A DNA stretch of 64,000 nt, from NCBI RefSeq assembly GCF_029626265.1, contig NZ_JARUBN010000001.1:3410001-3474000 (forward strand), read 5' to 3'. Position numbers and translations under genes: made by a program. Source of the stretch: Micromonospora sp. WMMD1102 (GTDB lineage: Bacteria > Actinomycetota > Actinomycetes > Mycobacteriales > Micromonosporaceae). Below, in pieces: positions 7,356-15,931 of the stretch. Numbering within the stretch: the stretch's first letter is position 1; the number at the start of each line of letters is the position of its first letter. The notes beneath the pieces were generated by a model. The model made no database searches, was not told the DNA's origin, and saw only the letters and a list, made by a program, of their open reading frames with translations.

Positions 7356-9170
7356 ATGGCCCGGACGAGACAGATTCAGCGTGCCAGCGTCCCCATGAGC
7401 TTCACCAGCCGGGGCAGCACACCGAAGCCCGGCGGGGCGGTCGCGGTGATCGTCGTGTCGGTGCTGGCGGCGGTCTGGGCGGCGGCGATGCTGAGCCCGA
7501 TCGGCGGGCTGATCAACGCCTACATGTTCGTCTACATGACGTTCTTCGCCGGGCCGGCCACCCTGGTCTCGCTGAGCCTGACCGTGATGATCGGGCTGGT
7601 GGCGACCGACCGGATCGTCCTGCTGATCCGGCACCGGGTACTCCTCCAGTCCGCCCACCGGTCGCTCGGCATCATCGCCGTCTTCTGCCTGGTGCTGCAC
7701 GTGCTGACGAAGATCTCGGCCGGGCACATCAGCCCGGGCAAGGCGCTGCTGCCCTTCGTCAGCGGCGCCAGCGTCTACGTCGGGCTCGGCACCGTGGCCG
7801 GGGCGATGATGGTGATGGTGCTCTGGACCGGTCTGGTCCGGGCCCGGTTCGCCGGAGTCGGCAAGCCCTGGCTGTGGCGGACCCTGCACAGCATCTCGTA
7901 CGCCGCCTGGCCGATCGCGCTGGTGCACGGGCTCCAGGCCGGCCGGGCCGCCGCCACCTGGGTCACCCTCAGCTATCTGCTCTGCATGGCCATCGTGCTG
8001 GCGCTGCTGGGTATCCGGCTCTCGGTCACCCTGAACCGCAAGCGGGCGGAGCAGGGCGTCAGCGGCTCGCTCTCCCCCGGCACCCGCCCCGGCAAGCCGG
8101 GCCGCTCGGGCAAGCCGGGCGCGGCCGGCCGGACCAACTCGATGGCGCCGGCCAAGCGCCGGACCGCCGACGAGATCCGGGCCAGCCGGGCCAACTCCCC
8201 GGCCCGGGACGCCGGCCGGAGCCGGCGCAGGCGGTGGGAGGACGACACCCTCGGCGGCGGCAGCCGACGTGGCGGCCGGGGCAACCGGTGGGACGACTCC
8301 GACACCCTCGGCGGGCGGCGCGGCGAGACCAGGTCGCCCCGGGCCAGCCGGGACGACCGGGACGGGTACGGCGGCCGGATGGACGACACCCAGGGCGGTG
8401 GCCGGCGCCGCAAGGAGAGCCTCACCGACCTGCGCGGCGGTTCGGAGGCGGCGATCGACGCCTGGGCCCGGGCCGGCGAACTCGACAGCACGTACGCGCC
8501 CCGCGGCCGGTCCGACCGGTTCGCCGTACCCGAGGTGCCGCCGCCCGGCACCATGTCCGGGGGTGCGGACCCCGACGACATGCCAAGGGACGCCGAACTG
8601 CCCTGGGACAGCCCCCGGCGCTGGGGCGCCGACGGCGACGAGGACCGGTGGGATCGTCGGCGCGGCGACGCGGACGACTCGACGTACGGCCGGCCGCGCG
8701 CCTGGGACGACACGTCCGGCGGCGCCGACCGCGACGAGCCGGGCACGGGCCGGCGGTCGCGACGGGACAGGGACAGCACGGACGGGTCGGGCCGGCGGTC
8801 GTGGCGGGAGCCCGCCGACGAGCCGACCTCGACCGGCGGCACCACCCGGGCCGGCCGGCGGCGGGCCGCCGACGAGGAACCGACCGAGCGTTCCGGCCGG
8901 CACAGCCGGGCCCGGGGCGGCGGCGCCGACGAGGCCGAGGAGAGCATCGCGGAGTGGGGCCGGGCCGCCCGGTACGAGCCCAACCTCGTCCCCGGAGCGG
9001 ACGACGACGACGATGACGACGGCGGCAAGCCCGCCCTGATCGACCTCGCCACCCGCCGGTCCCGCAGGTCCGACGAGCCGTCCGGCCGCTCCTCCCGGCG
9101 GCGGGACGACTCCGACGACCCGTCCGACGATGGCGCCTACTGGACCAGTCTGAAAGGTGAAGCGCGGTGA
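7356..9170 (+). CDS. Ferric-reductase-like/cytochrome b-type membrane protein with long disordered tail
   Basis: A 604-residue membrane protein. Residues about 20-230 form five or six membrane helices with four well-placed histidines (SAHRSLG, VLHVLTK, TLHSIS, LVHGLQ), the pattern of a two-heme transmembrane domain as in ferric reductases. From about residue 235 to the end it is a hydrophilic, low-complexity tail rich in Arg, Asp, Gly and Ser, with an acidic run near 9000-9020 and no recognisable fold. The ATG at 7356 follows GAGGAG; an upstream GTG near 7319 is possible. The stop overlaps the start of the NuoF-like gene (GTGA), which suggests that the two proteins act together: soluble flavin/iron-sulfur partner to membrane heme. 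Physiological acceptor unknown. Confidence 0.8.
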   Translation: MARTRQIQRASVPMSFTSRGSTPKPGGAVAVIVVSVLAAVWAAAMLSPIGGLINAYMFVYMTFFAGPATLVSLSLTVMIGLVATDRIVLLIRHRVLLQSAHRSLGIIAVFCLVLHVLTKISAGHISPGKALLPFVSGASVYVGLGTVAGAMMVMVLWTGLVRARFAGVGKPWLWRTLHSISYAAWPIALVHGLQAGRAAATWVTLSYLLCMAIVLALLGIRLSVTLNRKRAEQGVSGSLSPGTRPGKPGRSGKPGAAGRTNSMAPAKRRTADEIRASRANSPARDAGRSRRRRWEDDTLGGGSRRGGRGNRWDDSDTLGGRRGETRSPRASRDDRDGYGGRMDDTQGGGRRRKESLTDLRGGSEAAIDAWARAGELDSTYAPRGRSDRFAVPEVPPPGTMSGGADPDDMPRDAELPWDSPRRWGADGDEDRWDRRRGDADDSTYGRPRAWDDTSGGADRDEPGTGRRSRRDRDSTDGSGRRSWREPADEPTSTGGTTRAGRRRAADEEPTERSGRHSRARGGGADEAEESIAEWGRAARYEPNLVPGADDDDDDDGGKPALIDLATRRSRRSDEPSGRSSRRRDDSDDPSDDGAYWTSLKGEAR

Positions 9171-10636
9171 GCCTGACCGCCGTACCCCCGGTCGCCTGCT
9201 TCGGCGAGCCCCGGCTCACCGCCGGATTCGACGAGTTCGGCCGGCTCGACCTGACCGCGCACGAGATGGTGCACGGTGCCGTCAACCCGCTCTCCCCCAA
9301 GGGCCTGCTCCGGCTGGTCGAGGGGATCGAACTCAAGGGCAAGGGCGGCGCCGGCTTCCCGTTCGGCCGCAAGTTCCGGGCCGTGCTGGAGTCGGCGGAC
9401 CGGCAGGATCTGCCGACCGTCGTGGTGGTGAACGCGACCGAGGGCGAGCCCGGCGCCTGGAAGGACAAGGCGCTGCTCACCCGCGCGCCGCACCTGATCC
9501 TCGACGGGGCCGCGATCGCCGCCTACGCGCTGGACGCCGACGAGATCGTCATCGGGGTCGCCGACGACGGGATCGGCCAGGCGTCCCTGACCGCCGCGCT
9601 GGCCGAGCGCCGGATGCCGGTACGCACCGGAATCGTCACCGTGCCGCACCGGTTCATCTCCGGTGAGGGTGGCGCACTGGTGCGCGGCATCAACGGCGAG
9701 GCGCACATCCCGCCGGGGCGCAAGGTGCGGGCCAGCGACACCGGGGTGGGCGGCCTGCCGACGCTGCTCTCCAACGCCGAGACGTACGCCCAGCTCGCCC
9801 TCGCCGCCCGACTCGGCCCGTACGAGTACGGCACCGTCGGTACCGCCGACGAACCCGGCACCGTGCTGCTCACCGTCACCGGGGCGGCGGGCCGGCCGGC
9901 CGTCGTGGAGTGCCCGACCGGCATCCCGTTGAAGGACGTACTCGAACTCTGCGAGACGCCGGAGGGGCCGGGCGTGCTCACCGGCGGCTACCACGGCAAG
10001 TGGATCAGCGCGGAGGGCGCCGCCACCGCCGAGGTGTCCCGGGCCGGGTTCGCCAAGGTCGGCGGCGCGCTCGGCGCCGGCATCATCATGCCGCTCAGTG
10101 CCGAGGTGTGCCCGCTCGGCGAGGCCGCCCAGGTCGTCACCTACCTGGCCGGTGAGTCGGCCGGGCAGTGCGGGCCGTGCCGGCTCGGCCTGCCGGACCT
10201 GGCCCGGTCCCTGGACCTGATCGTCGGTGGCAGCGCCGCCGCCGAGGTGGTCCGGGCGGCGGCCGGTGCGGTGAAGGGCCGGGGCGCGTGCAGCCACCCG
10301 GACGGTACGGCGCGGTTCGCCACCTCGGCCCTGGAGATCTTCACCGAGGACCTGGAGGCGCACGCCGCCCGGGGCACCTGCGGCAGGAAGGTGAAGGGCG
10401 TCCTCGGGTTGCCGAACGCGGCCGACGCCCCCACCTCCAAGCTGGTGGTGGACTGGTCCCGCTGCGACGGGCACGGGCTCTGCGCCAGCGTGGCGCCGGA
10501 GTTCGTCCGGCTGGACTCCAACGGCTTCCCGTCGTTCCCGTCCACCCCGGTGCCTACCTGGCTGGAGGGTGGTGTCCGCAAGGCGGTCCGGATGTGCCCG
10601 GCCCTGGCCCTGCGGATGACCCCGGTCAACAACTGA
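9167..10636 (+). CDS. NuoF-like flavoprotein fused to a C-terminal ferredoxin
   Basis: A 489-residue protein. Residues about 58-70 (GKGGAGFPFGRKF) and 88-95 (NATEGEPG) are the FMN/NAD-binding loops of the complex I 51-kDa (NuoF) family. An SLBB region follows, then the iron-sulfur region near 329 reading ESAGQCGPCR. The first cysteine of the canonical SCGxCxPCR is alanine here; a further Cys is near 374. The last 70 residues form a small ferredoxin (CDGHGLC near 431-437 and MCP near 481), resembling single-cluster 3Fe-4S types. It overlaps the preceding heme-protein gene by 4 bases. Likely role: accept electrons from NAD(P)H or a ferredoxin and pass them to the membrane partner. It is not part of a complex I operon. 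Confidence 0.85.
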   Translation: MSLTAVPPVACFGEPRLTAGFDEFGRLDLTAHEMVHGAVNPLSPKGLLRLVEGIELKGKGGAGFPFGRKFRAVLESADRQDLPTVVVVNATEGEPGAWKDKALLTRAPHLILDGAAIAAYALDADEIVIGVADDGIGQASLTAALAERRMPVRTGIVTVPHRFISGEGGALVRGINGEAHIPPGRKVRASDTGVGGLPTLLSNAETYAQLALAARLGPYEYGTVGTADEPGTVLLTVTGAAGRPAVVECPTGIPLKDVLELCETPEGPGVLTGGYHGKWISAEGAATAEVSRAGFAKVGGALGAGIIMPLSAEVCPLGEAAQVVTYLAGESAGQCGPCRLGLPDLARSLDLIVGGSAAAEVVRAAAGAVKGRGACSHPDGTARFATSALEIFTEDLEAHAARGTCGRKVKGVLGLPNAADAPTSKLVVDWSRCDGHGLCASVAPEFVRLDSNGFPSFPSTPVPTWLEGGVRKAVRMCPALALRMTPVNN

Positions 10637-10715
10637 GCCGACGCCAGGCACCGCCCCCGGACCGGTAGCCGCCCCCGCCCGCCTCCCCCGGTGGTCGCGG
10701 CGGGAGGATGGGCCG

Positions 10716-11582
10716 GTGGACGACGATCTTCTTCTTGCCCGGCGGGCCACGCTGGCCGGTGCCGCCGTCGGACTCGGGTACTTCGCCGACCTTGGCCGGC
10801 TCGACCGGGAGCGGAAGCCGGACGGCAGCGTGGTGACCGAGGCGGACCGGGCCGTCGAGGCGACCATCCGGGAGGTGCTCGCCGAGGCCCGGCCCGACGA
10901 CGCGATCCTCGGTGAGGAGGTCGGGCAGATCGGCAGCGGCGGCCGGCGCTGGATCGTCGACCCGATCGACGGTACGGCCCAGTTCGTCGCCGGGGACGAC
11001 CGCTGGCTGGTGCTGGTCGCCCTGGAGGAGGCGGGCGAGATCGTCGTCGGGGTGGCAGCGGTGCCGGCACAGCGGACGATCTGGTGGGCCCGGCGCGGCG
11101 GTGGCGCCTACCAGGCGGAGATCTCCGGTACGGCGGTGACCGGTGAGCGCCTGCTCCGCACCGTCGGCACCCCAGCGGCCACCAGCGGCACCGGGACGGC
11201 CGATCTTCCGGCCGGCCTTCCGGCTGGCAGCCGACTCGGGGTGGTGCCGCCGGACGAACAGGTCTATCCGGCCGAACGCGAGATGATCGCCGCGCTCTCG
11301 GCGGTCACCACGACGGTTCCGTGGCGCACCCACGCCGCACTGCTGGTGGCCCGGGGCGAGCTGGACCTCGCGGTGCAGACCCGGGGGCAGGTGTGGGACT
11401 TCGCCGCCACCTCGCTGATCGTGACCGAGGCGGGTGGCCGGTACAGCGGATTCGACGGGCGGTCCCGGCCGGCCGCCGGACCTTCGCTCTTCGCCCGGAC
11501 CCCGGCGCTGCACGACGCCGCGCTACGCCGCCTCGCCGGCACCGTCCGCCCCGAACCGCCGCCGACGGGAACAGCCGCCTGA
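10716..11582 (+). CDS. Inositol monophosphatase-family phosphatase (HisN/IMPase type)
   Basis: A 288-residue Mg-dependent phosphatase of the IMPase superfamily. Metal-site motifs are present in order: DREADRAVE-like TEADRAVE near 48, GEE near 70, WIVDPIDGT near 85-93, and WDFAAT near 228 before EAGG. The GTG at 10716 was chosen because it lies just before MDDDLLLARRATLAG, the usual N-terminal helix. Actinomycete members of this family include histidinol-phosphate phosphatase and inositol monophosphatase; the sequence alone does not decide the substrate, and no histidine or inositol genes are adjacent. Convergent with the methyltransferase gene. Confidence 0.88.
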   Translation: MDDDLLLARRATLAGAAVGLGYFADLGRLDRERKPDGSVVTEADRAVEATIREVLAEARPDDAILGEEVGQIGSGGRRWIVDPIDGTAQFVAGDDRWLVLVALEEAGEIVVGVAAVPAQRTIWWARRGGGAYQAEISGTAVTGERLLRTVGTPAATSGTGTADLPAGLPAGSRLGVVPPDEQVYPAEREMIAALSAVTTTVPWRTHAALLVARGELDLAVQTRGQVWDFAATSLIVTEAGGRYSGFDGRSRPAAGPSLFARTPALHDAALRRLAGTVRPEPPPTGTAA

Positions 11583-11634
11583 GCCGCACACCTGACTGCG
11601 ACGCACCGGACCGGCGACGCACCCGACAGCGGGC

Positions 11635-12306
11635 TCAGCCTGACCGGCGGGCGCGGGCGGCGAGGACGATCGGGGTCGGGCTGCCCCCCTCGGCGAACCG
11701 CTCGAAGGTCAGCCCGGCGTCCAGGAACATCTGCAACAGCTCGGACAGCGGCCAGTGGGTCGCGCCGACCTTGTCCCGGATCCCCCGGTCGGTCCAGGAC
11801 TCCTTGGTCCAGTTGCTGTCCCGGTAGCCGGGGCGGATCAGCACCGCGTTCCGGTCGGTGCGGTCGGCGAAGCCACCGCAGAAGCACGGGTGCACGCCGA
11901 CGTGCACGAACACCCCGCCAGGCGCGAGCACCCGGGCCGCCTCCCGGAGCACCGCGGCGTATCCGGGCATGTCGGTGTGCACCATCACCGCGACGACCGC
12001 CGGCAGTGTGCCGTCGGAGACCGGCAGCCGGCCGGCGTCGGCCCAGACGGTCGGCAGGCGGTCCCGGGCGTACCGGAGCATCCCGGCGGAGAGGTCCACC
12101 CCGATCGGACTGCGGCCGAGAGCGCGGACCTGCTCGGCGTAGACGCCGGTGCCGCAGCCGATCTCCAGGCAGGGGCCGTCGCCGGGGCCGAGCAGCAGCC
12201 GCAGGGTCCGGGCGACCTCCAACTCGTCCTCGGCGAGGGCCCGCTGGGGCAGGAACTCCGCCTCGTACCAGTCGGCGATCTCGTCGTACGCCGCGCCATC
12301 CCGCAT
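11635..12306 (-). CDS. Class I SAM-dependent methyltransferase
   Basis: A 223-residue methyltransferase with motif I CLEIGCGTGVYAEQV near 46-60, GVDLSAGML near 72, and the post-motif LAPGGVFVHVG. The ATG at 12306 is preceded by GGGGGAGGAAGCG. The C-terminal part (WTKESWTDRGIRDKVGATHW, then FAEGGSPTPIV) resembles the Methyltransf_11 group. Substrate unknown. It follows the cholesterol oxidase gene on the same strand after about 125 bp, so co-transcription is possible but not evident. Confidence 0.88.
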   Translation of the reverse strand: MRDGAAYDEIADWYEAEFLPQRALAEDELEVARTLRLLLGPGDGPCLEIGCGTGVYAEQVRALGRSPIGVDLSAGMLRYARDRLPTVWADAGRLPVSDGTLPAVVAVMVHTDMPGYAAVLREAARVLAPGGVFVHVGVHPCFCGGFADRTDRNAVLIRPGYRDSNWTKESWTDRGIRDKVGATHWPLSELLQMFLDAGLTFERFAEGGSPTPIVLAARARRSG

Positions 12307-12431
12307 CGCTTCCTCCCCCGGTCGGCCGGACGGGTGCCGGTACCCATTCCCGCATCCCGGCCCGACGCGGACCAACCCTGTTCGCCCAGGGCGCAGGACG
12401 ACCGGGGGGTGGCGGTCGGCGCCGACCGGGA

Positions 12432-14123
12432 TCAGGACGTCGTTGGCAGCAGCACGTCGAGGAAGGCGTTGCTGAACACCCGGTGCGGGTCGTGGCCGTT
12501 CAGCTGCTCCACCGCCCGGTCCCAGGTCGGGTCGGGCGCCTGCCGGTAGGAGTCCGGGACGGTCCGGGTCAGCATCGTCGGGTCGGCCCAGGCGGCGGCG
12601 TCGGTGTAGCCCCAGCCCTTCGACCACTCGACCCGGCAACCGGCGTACGAGCCGGTGTAGGTGCCGAAGAAGAAGTTCTCCATCTCGCGGTAGAAGGCGT
12701 GTGCCCGGGGCGCGGTCGGGAAGGTGAGCACGTCGAACCAGACCACGCAGTCCCACTCCGGGTGGTCTGCCCGGGGCCGGGCCGCCGACAGTGCCGGTGG
12801 CTGCGCCCCGGGTACGCCGACATCGGCCGCCCGGTCCACTCCGGCGACCCGGATCTCCACCTGCCCGGTGACCGGGAACTCCCCCCGGGACTGGTACGCG
12901 GCCAACTGCCGCTGGTAGAACCGGGCGAACTCGTGCACCACCCGCTGCACCGAGCCCCGGCTGGTGTGCACCGCGTACCCGTTGGCGGTCTCCCGCAGCG
13001 TGGTCGGCTTGACGTAGAGCAGCAGGTTCTTCGACGGACCCCAGAGGTCGGTGGCGAGCGTGCCGGTCAGCCCGGCGGCGGCGGTGGTGTACTGCACCTG
13101 CCCGAACGTCGGGGTCAGTTCCCAGGCCCCGCCCAGCAGTTGCTCGGCCAGCTCGGAGACCGGCTCGGGCACGTTGTCGGAGAAGACGTAGTTGTACGGC
13201 GTGAGCACCGGCCGGGAGGTCAGCGGCCGGGTCGGGCTGACGCTCCAGACCTTCAGCCACGGGTTGTCGGTGAAGGCGAACCAGATCGCCTCGACCCGGC
13301 CGGCCGCCGCCACGAAGCTGGTCAGGGTACGCCCGCCGGTGCCCGGTGCGGCGAACAGCTCGGCGGCCGGGATGTCGACCCGGCTGACGCACCGGAGGTT
13401 CTGGTTGGCGCCGACCCGCAGCGTGACCTCGGTGACGAAGGTTCGGCCGACGTGGGTGAGCAGCGCCGCGCACTCCGGGTCGGCGCGGTCGAAGGTGCGC
13501 AGCACGTACCCGTCGGTCGCCGCGTCCCAGACCACGGCAGTGAGCGAGAGGATCAGGTTGCTCAGCGTCCCGTAGCTGTGTCCGGGTGCCCGGGTCTCGC
13601 CGTCGGCCGGCACGCTGGTGCCGTGCCCGTTGATCGCCAGCACCCCGCCGACGCTCAGGTCGCCGGGGGCGGGGGTGTTGGTGACGCCGAGCCCGTGCTC
13701 CTCCAGGAACGCCAGGAGGTCGTCCATCGAGGCGCCGGTCTGCACGCGTACCGCCGCCGGTGCGGTGGCGAGCACCGCCATCGAGGTCAGGTGCCGGGTG
13801 GTGTCCACCAGGACGGTCCGGTCGGCGGCGCCGTCGGCGGGTACGGTCAGCGGTGCCCAGGTGTGCCGGTAGCCACGGGCCCGCACCCGGTAGCCGTTCC
13901 GGTAGGCCCAGTTGGTCACGGCCAGCACGTCGGCCGCGTCGCGCGGGGTGCAGGTCCAGACACCCTCGGCCTGGATCTCCCCGGCCCAGTTCCGGTACGC
14001 CTCGCGCCGCACCGGTACCCCGGCCGGAAAGTCCGGCGGTGCCGCCCGCTCCCCCGTCGTCCACAGTGTGCCGACGGCCGTCGCGGCGGACGCCTCGAGG
14101 AAGCCACGTCGGGTGAGAGCCAT
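12432..14123 (-). CDS. FAD-linked cholesterol-oxidase-type oxidoreductase, Tat-secreted
   Basis: A 563-residue secreted flavoprotein of the vanillyl-alcohol-oxidase fold, most like type II cholesterol oxidase. It starts with a twin-arginine signal (MALTRRGFLEASAATAVGTL). The FAD domain follows (RARGYRHTWAPL, whose His is a candidate for covalent flavin attachment; GASMDDLLAFLEEHGLG; GDLSVGGVLAINGHGT). The C-terminal half matches the cholesterol oxidase substrate-binding domain, ending in NAFLDVLLP. ATG at 14123 follows GGAGGGGGAACGAG. Oxidises a sterol or similar alcohol with oxygen to give H2O2 (inferred from family). A GTTC-N16-GGGTAT promoter 76 bp upstream suggests SigB/F-type control. 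Confidence 0.88.
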   Translation of the reverse strand: MALTRRGFLEASAATAVGTLWTTGERAAPPDFPAGVPVRREAYRNWAGEIQAEGVWTCTPRDAADVLAVTNWAYRNGYRVRARGYRHTWAPLTVPADGAADRTVLVDTTRHLTSMAVLATAPAAVRVQTGASMDDLLAFLEEHGLGVTNTPAPGDLSVGGVLAINGHGTSVPADGETRAPGHSYGTLSNLILSLTAVVWDAATDGYVLRTFDRADPECAALLTHVGRTFVTEVTLRVGANQNLRCVSRVDIPAAELFAAPGTGGRTLTSFVAAAGRVEAIWFAFTDNPWLKVWSVSPTRPLTSRPVLTPYNYVFSDNVPEPVSELAEQLLGGAWELTPTFGQVQYTTAAAGLTGTLATDLWGPSKNLLLYVKPTTLRETANGYAVHTSRGSVQRVVHEFARFYQRQLAAYQSRGEFPVTGQVEIRVAGVDRAADVGVPGAQPPALSAARPRADHPEWDCVVWFDVLTFPTAPRAHAFYREMENFFFGTYTGSYAGCRVEWSKGWGYTDAAAWADPTMLTRTVPDSYRQAPDPTWDRAVEQLNGHDPHRVFSNAFLDVLLPTTS

Positions 14124-14198
14124 CTCGTTCCCCCTCCAGCTCGGACATGGTCGGCGCCGGCCGCGAGGGGTTCGTTGCCGGCGCGAAATGATCGCGCC

Positions 14199-14224
14199 AT
14201 ACCCTCGGAACCGTTCGACGGAAC
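14199..14224 (-). promoter_or_regulatory. SigB/SigF-type promoter before the cholesterol oxidase gene
   Basis: On the minus strand: GTTC (14224-14221), 16-base spacer, GGGTAT (14204-14199). This matches the GTTT-N15/16-GGGTAY class, apart from the last -35 base. The -10 lies 76 bp before the ATG. Confidence 0.55.
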
Positions 14225-14409
14225 GCGATCTGCCGGACAATCGGGTTCGCTGGGCAAACCGACAACACCGGCAAGCGCCGTCAATCGCCACTCCATCGTC
14301 GGTGCTGGCACACCATCGGCGACCCGGCGACGGCGGCCGGCCGGCGACACGGGGGCGCCGCCGACGTCCAGGTCCGGGCGGCCGGCCGCCGTTTCACTAG
14401 AGTGGCCCC

Positions 14410-15348
14410 GTGCGTGACATCGCGGTCTTCACCGGCAGTGCCCACCCCGAACTCGCCACCGAGATCTGCCACCACCTCGGCGTCCCCCTGCTGCCCATCC
14501 GGATCTCCCGGTTCGCCAACGACTGCCTGGAGGTGCAGTTGCAGGCGAACTGCCGGGAGCGGGACGTCTTCCTGATCCAGCCGCTGGTGCCGCCGGTGCA
14601 GGAGCACCTGGTCGAGCTGCTGCTGATGCTGGACGCCGCCCGGGGCGCCTCGGCGGGCCGGATCACGGTGGTGATGCCGCACTACGCGTACGCCCGCAGC
14701 GACAAGAAGGACGCCCCGCGCATCTCGATCGGCGGGCGGCTGGTCGCCGACCTGCTCAGTACGGCCGGAGCGGGCCGGATCCTGGCGCTCACCCTGCACT
14801 CGCCGCAGGTGCACGGCTTCTTCAGTATCCCGGTCGACCACCTGCACGCGCTGCGCGAGCTGGCCACGCACTTCCGGGGCTACGACCTGACCGACACGGT
14901 GGTGGTCTCGCCGGACCTCGGCAACGCCAAGCAGGCCGCCGCGTTCGCCCGGCTGCTGAAGGTGCCGGTGGCGGCCGGGGCCAAGCAGCGGTTCTCCGAC
15001 GACAAGGTGGTGATCAGCACGGTGATCGGCGACGTGGTCGACCGGGACGTCATCGTGCTGGACGACGAGATCGCCAAGGGCAGTACGGTCTTCGAGCTGC
15101 TCGACCGGCTGCGCGAGCAGAAGGTGCGCAGCGTACGGGTGGCCTGCACGCACGGGCTCTTCGCCGCGCAGGCGCTGCGCCGGCTCTCGGCCGAGCCGGA
15201 CGTCGCCGAGATCGTCTGCACCAACACGGTGCCGATCCCGGCGGGCGATCACACCGACAAGCTCACCGTGCTCTCCGTGGCCCCGGCACTGGCCGAGGCG
15301 ATGCGCCGGATCCACAACGGGGAGTCGGTCAGCGCGCTGTTCGGCTGA
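14410..15348 (+). CDS. prs: Ribose-phosphate diphosphokinase (PRPP synthetase)
   Basis: A 312-residue PRPP synthetase: makes 5-phosphoribosyl 1-diphosphate from ribose 5-phosphate and ATP for nucleotide, histidine and tryptophan synthesis. Visible features: NDCLEVQLQANCRERDVFLIQ in the N-terminal domain, the flexible-loop region PHYAYARSDKKD near 92, LHSPQVHGFFSIPVDHL near 136, DLGNAKQAAAFA, and the PRPP loop VIVLDDEIAKGST near 216-228. The usual loop is DDMIDTGGT or similar, so this one is divergent (AKGST) while keeping the acidic pair. GTG start at 14410. Length is typical of the class. RNase HI follows after 21 bp, probably in one transcript. Confidence 0.88.
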   Translation: MRDIAVFTGSAHPELATEICHHLGVPLLPIRISRFANDCLEVQLQANCRERDVFLIQPLVPPVQEHLVELLLMLDAARGASAGRITVVMPHYAYARSDKKDAPRISIGGRLVADLLSTAGAGRILALTLHSPQVHGFFSIPVDHLHALRELATHFRGYDLTDTVVVSPDLGNAKQAAAFARLLKVPVAAGAKQRFSDDKVVISTVIGDVVDRDVIVLDDEIAKGSTVFELLDRLREQKVRSVRVACTHGLFAAQALRRLSAEPDVAEIVCTNTVPIPAGDHTDKLTVLSVAPALAEAMRRIHNGESVSALFG

Positions 15349-15369
15349 CCGGGCAGGTATGTTGCCCGG

Positions 15370-15846
15370 GTGGCAGAGCAGGTCGTGCAGATCTTCACCG
15401 ACGGCGCGTGCAGCGGTAACCCCGGTCCCGGCGGCTGGGGCGCCGTGCTGCGGTACGGGACGGTGGAGAAGGAACTCCACGGCGGCGAGGCGGTGCCGAC
15501 CACCAACAACCGGATGGAGCTGATGGCGGCGATCCGGGCGCTGGAGAGCCTGACCCGCCCGGTGGCGGTGCAGATCTACGTCGACAGCACCTACGTCCGG
15601 GACGGCATCACCAAGTGGCTGCCGAACTGGAAGCGCAACGGCTGGCAGACCGCCGCGAAGCAGCCGGTCAAGAACGCCGACCTGTGGCAGCGGCTGGAGA
15701 CCGCGGCCGCCCGCCACCAGGTGCGGTGGCACTGGGTGAAGGGGCACGCGGGGCATCCGGAGAACGAGCGGGCGGACCAGCTCGCGGTCCGGGGCATGCG
15801 GGAGGCGGTCGCCGACCGGGGGCGCCGACCGGGCGTACCGGTCTGA
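15370..15846 (+). CDS. rnhA: Ribonuclease HI
   Basis: A 158-residue RNase HI, which cleaves the RNA strand of RNA-DNA hybrids. All four catalytic acids are visible: D in [16 protein letters not shown] near residue 10, E in NNRMELMA near 47, D in YVDSTYV near 69, and D in ENERADQLA near 135. The basic protrusion ([16 protein letters not shown]) of the bacterial enzyme is present. GTG start at 15370, only 21 bp after prs, so likely co-transcribed. A short Arg-Pro tail follows the conserved domain. Confidence 0.95.
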   Translation: MAEQVVQIFTDGACSGNPGPGGWGAVLRYGTVEKELHGGEAVPTTNNRMELMAAIRALESLTRPVAVQIYVDSTYVRDGITKWLPNWKRNGWQTAAKQPVKNADLWQRLETAAARHQVRWHWVKGHAGHPENERADQLAVRGMREAVADRGRRPGVPV

Positions 15847-15884
15847 GCGTCCCGGTCTTCGGCACCATCCGGACGATCCAGCCG

Positions 15885-15931
15885 GTCAACCGCAGGTTGA
15901 CGATTCGTCTGCGTCAACTTACGGTTGACGC
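15885..15931 (+). promoter_or_regulatory. Promoter covered by two GTCAAC/GTTGAC palindromes
   Basis: Palindrome 1 is GTCAACC-GCA-GGTTGAC (15885-15901). Palindrome 2 is GCGTCAAC-TTACG-GTTGACGC (15911-15931), ending at the base before the ATG at 15932. A promoter reads TTGACG (15897-15902), 17-base spacer, TACGGT (15920-15925), six bases, then the ATG, so the mRNA would be leaderless. Palindrome 1 overlaps the -35 and palindrome 2 overlaps the -10 and start point, the layout expected for repression. The binder is probably the product of the gene itself (inference). Confidence 0.75.

Noticed and set aside
5235..8903. A 1222-codon minus-strand open frame
   Set aside because: It lies antisense to the OFA transporter and heme protein, is dominated by Arg, Gly, Pro and Asp repeats, and has no recognisable domain.
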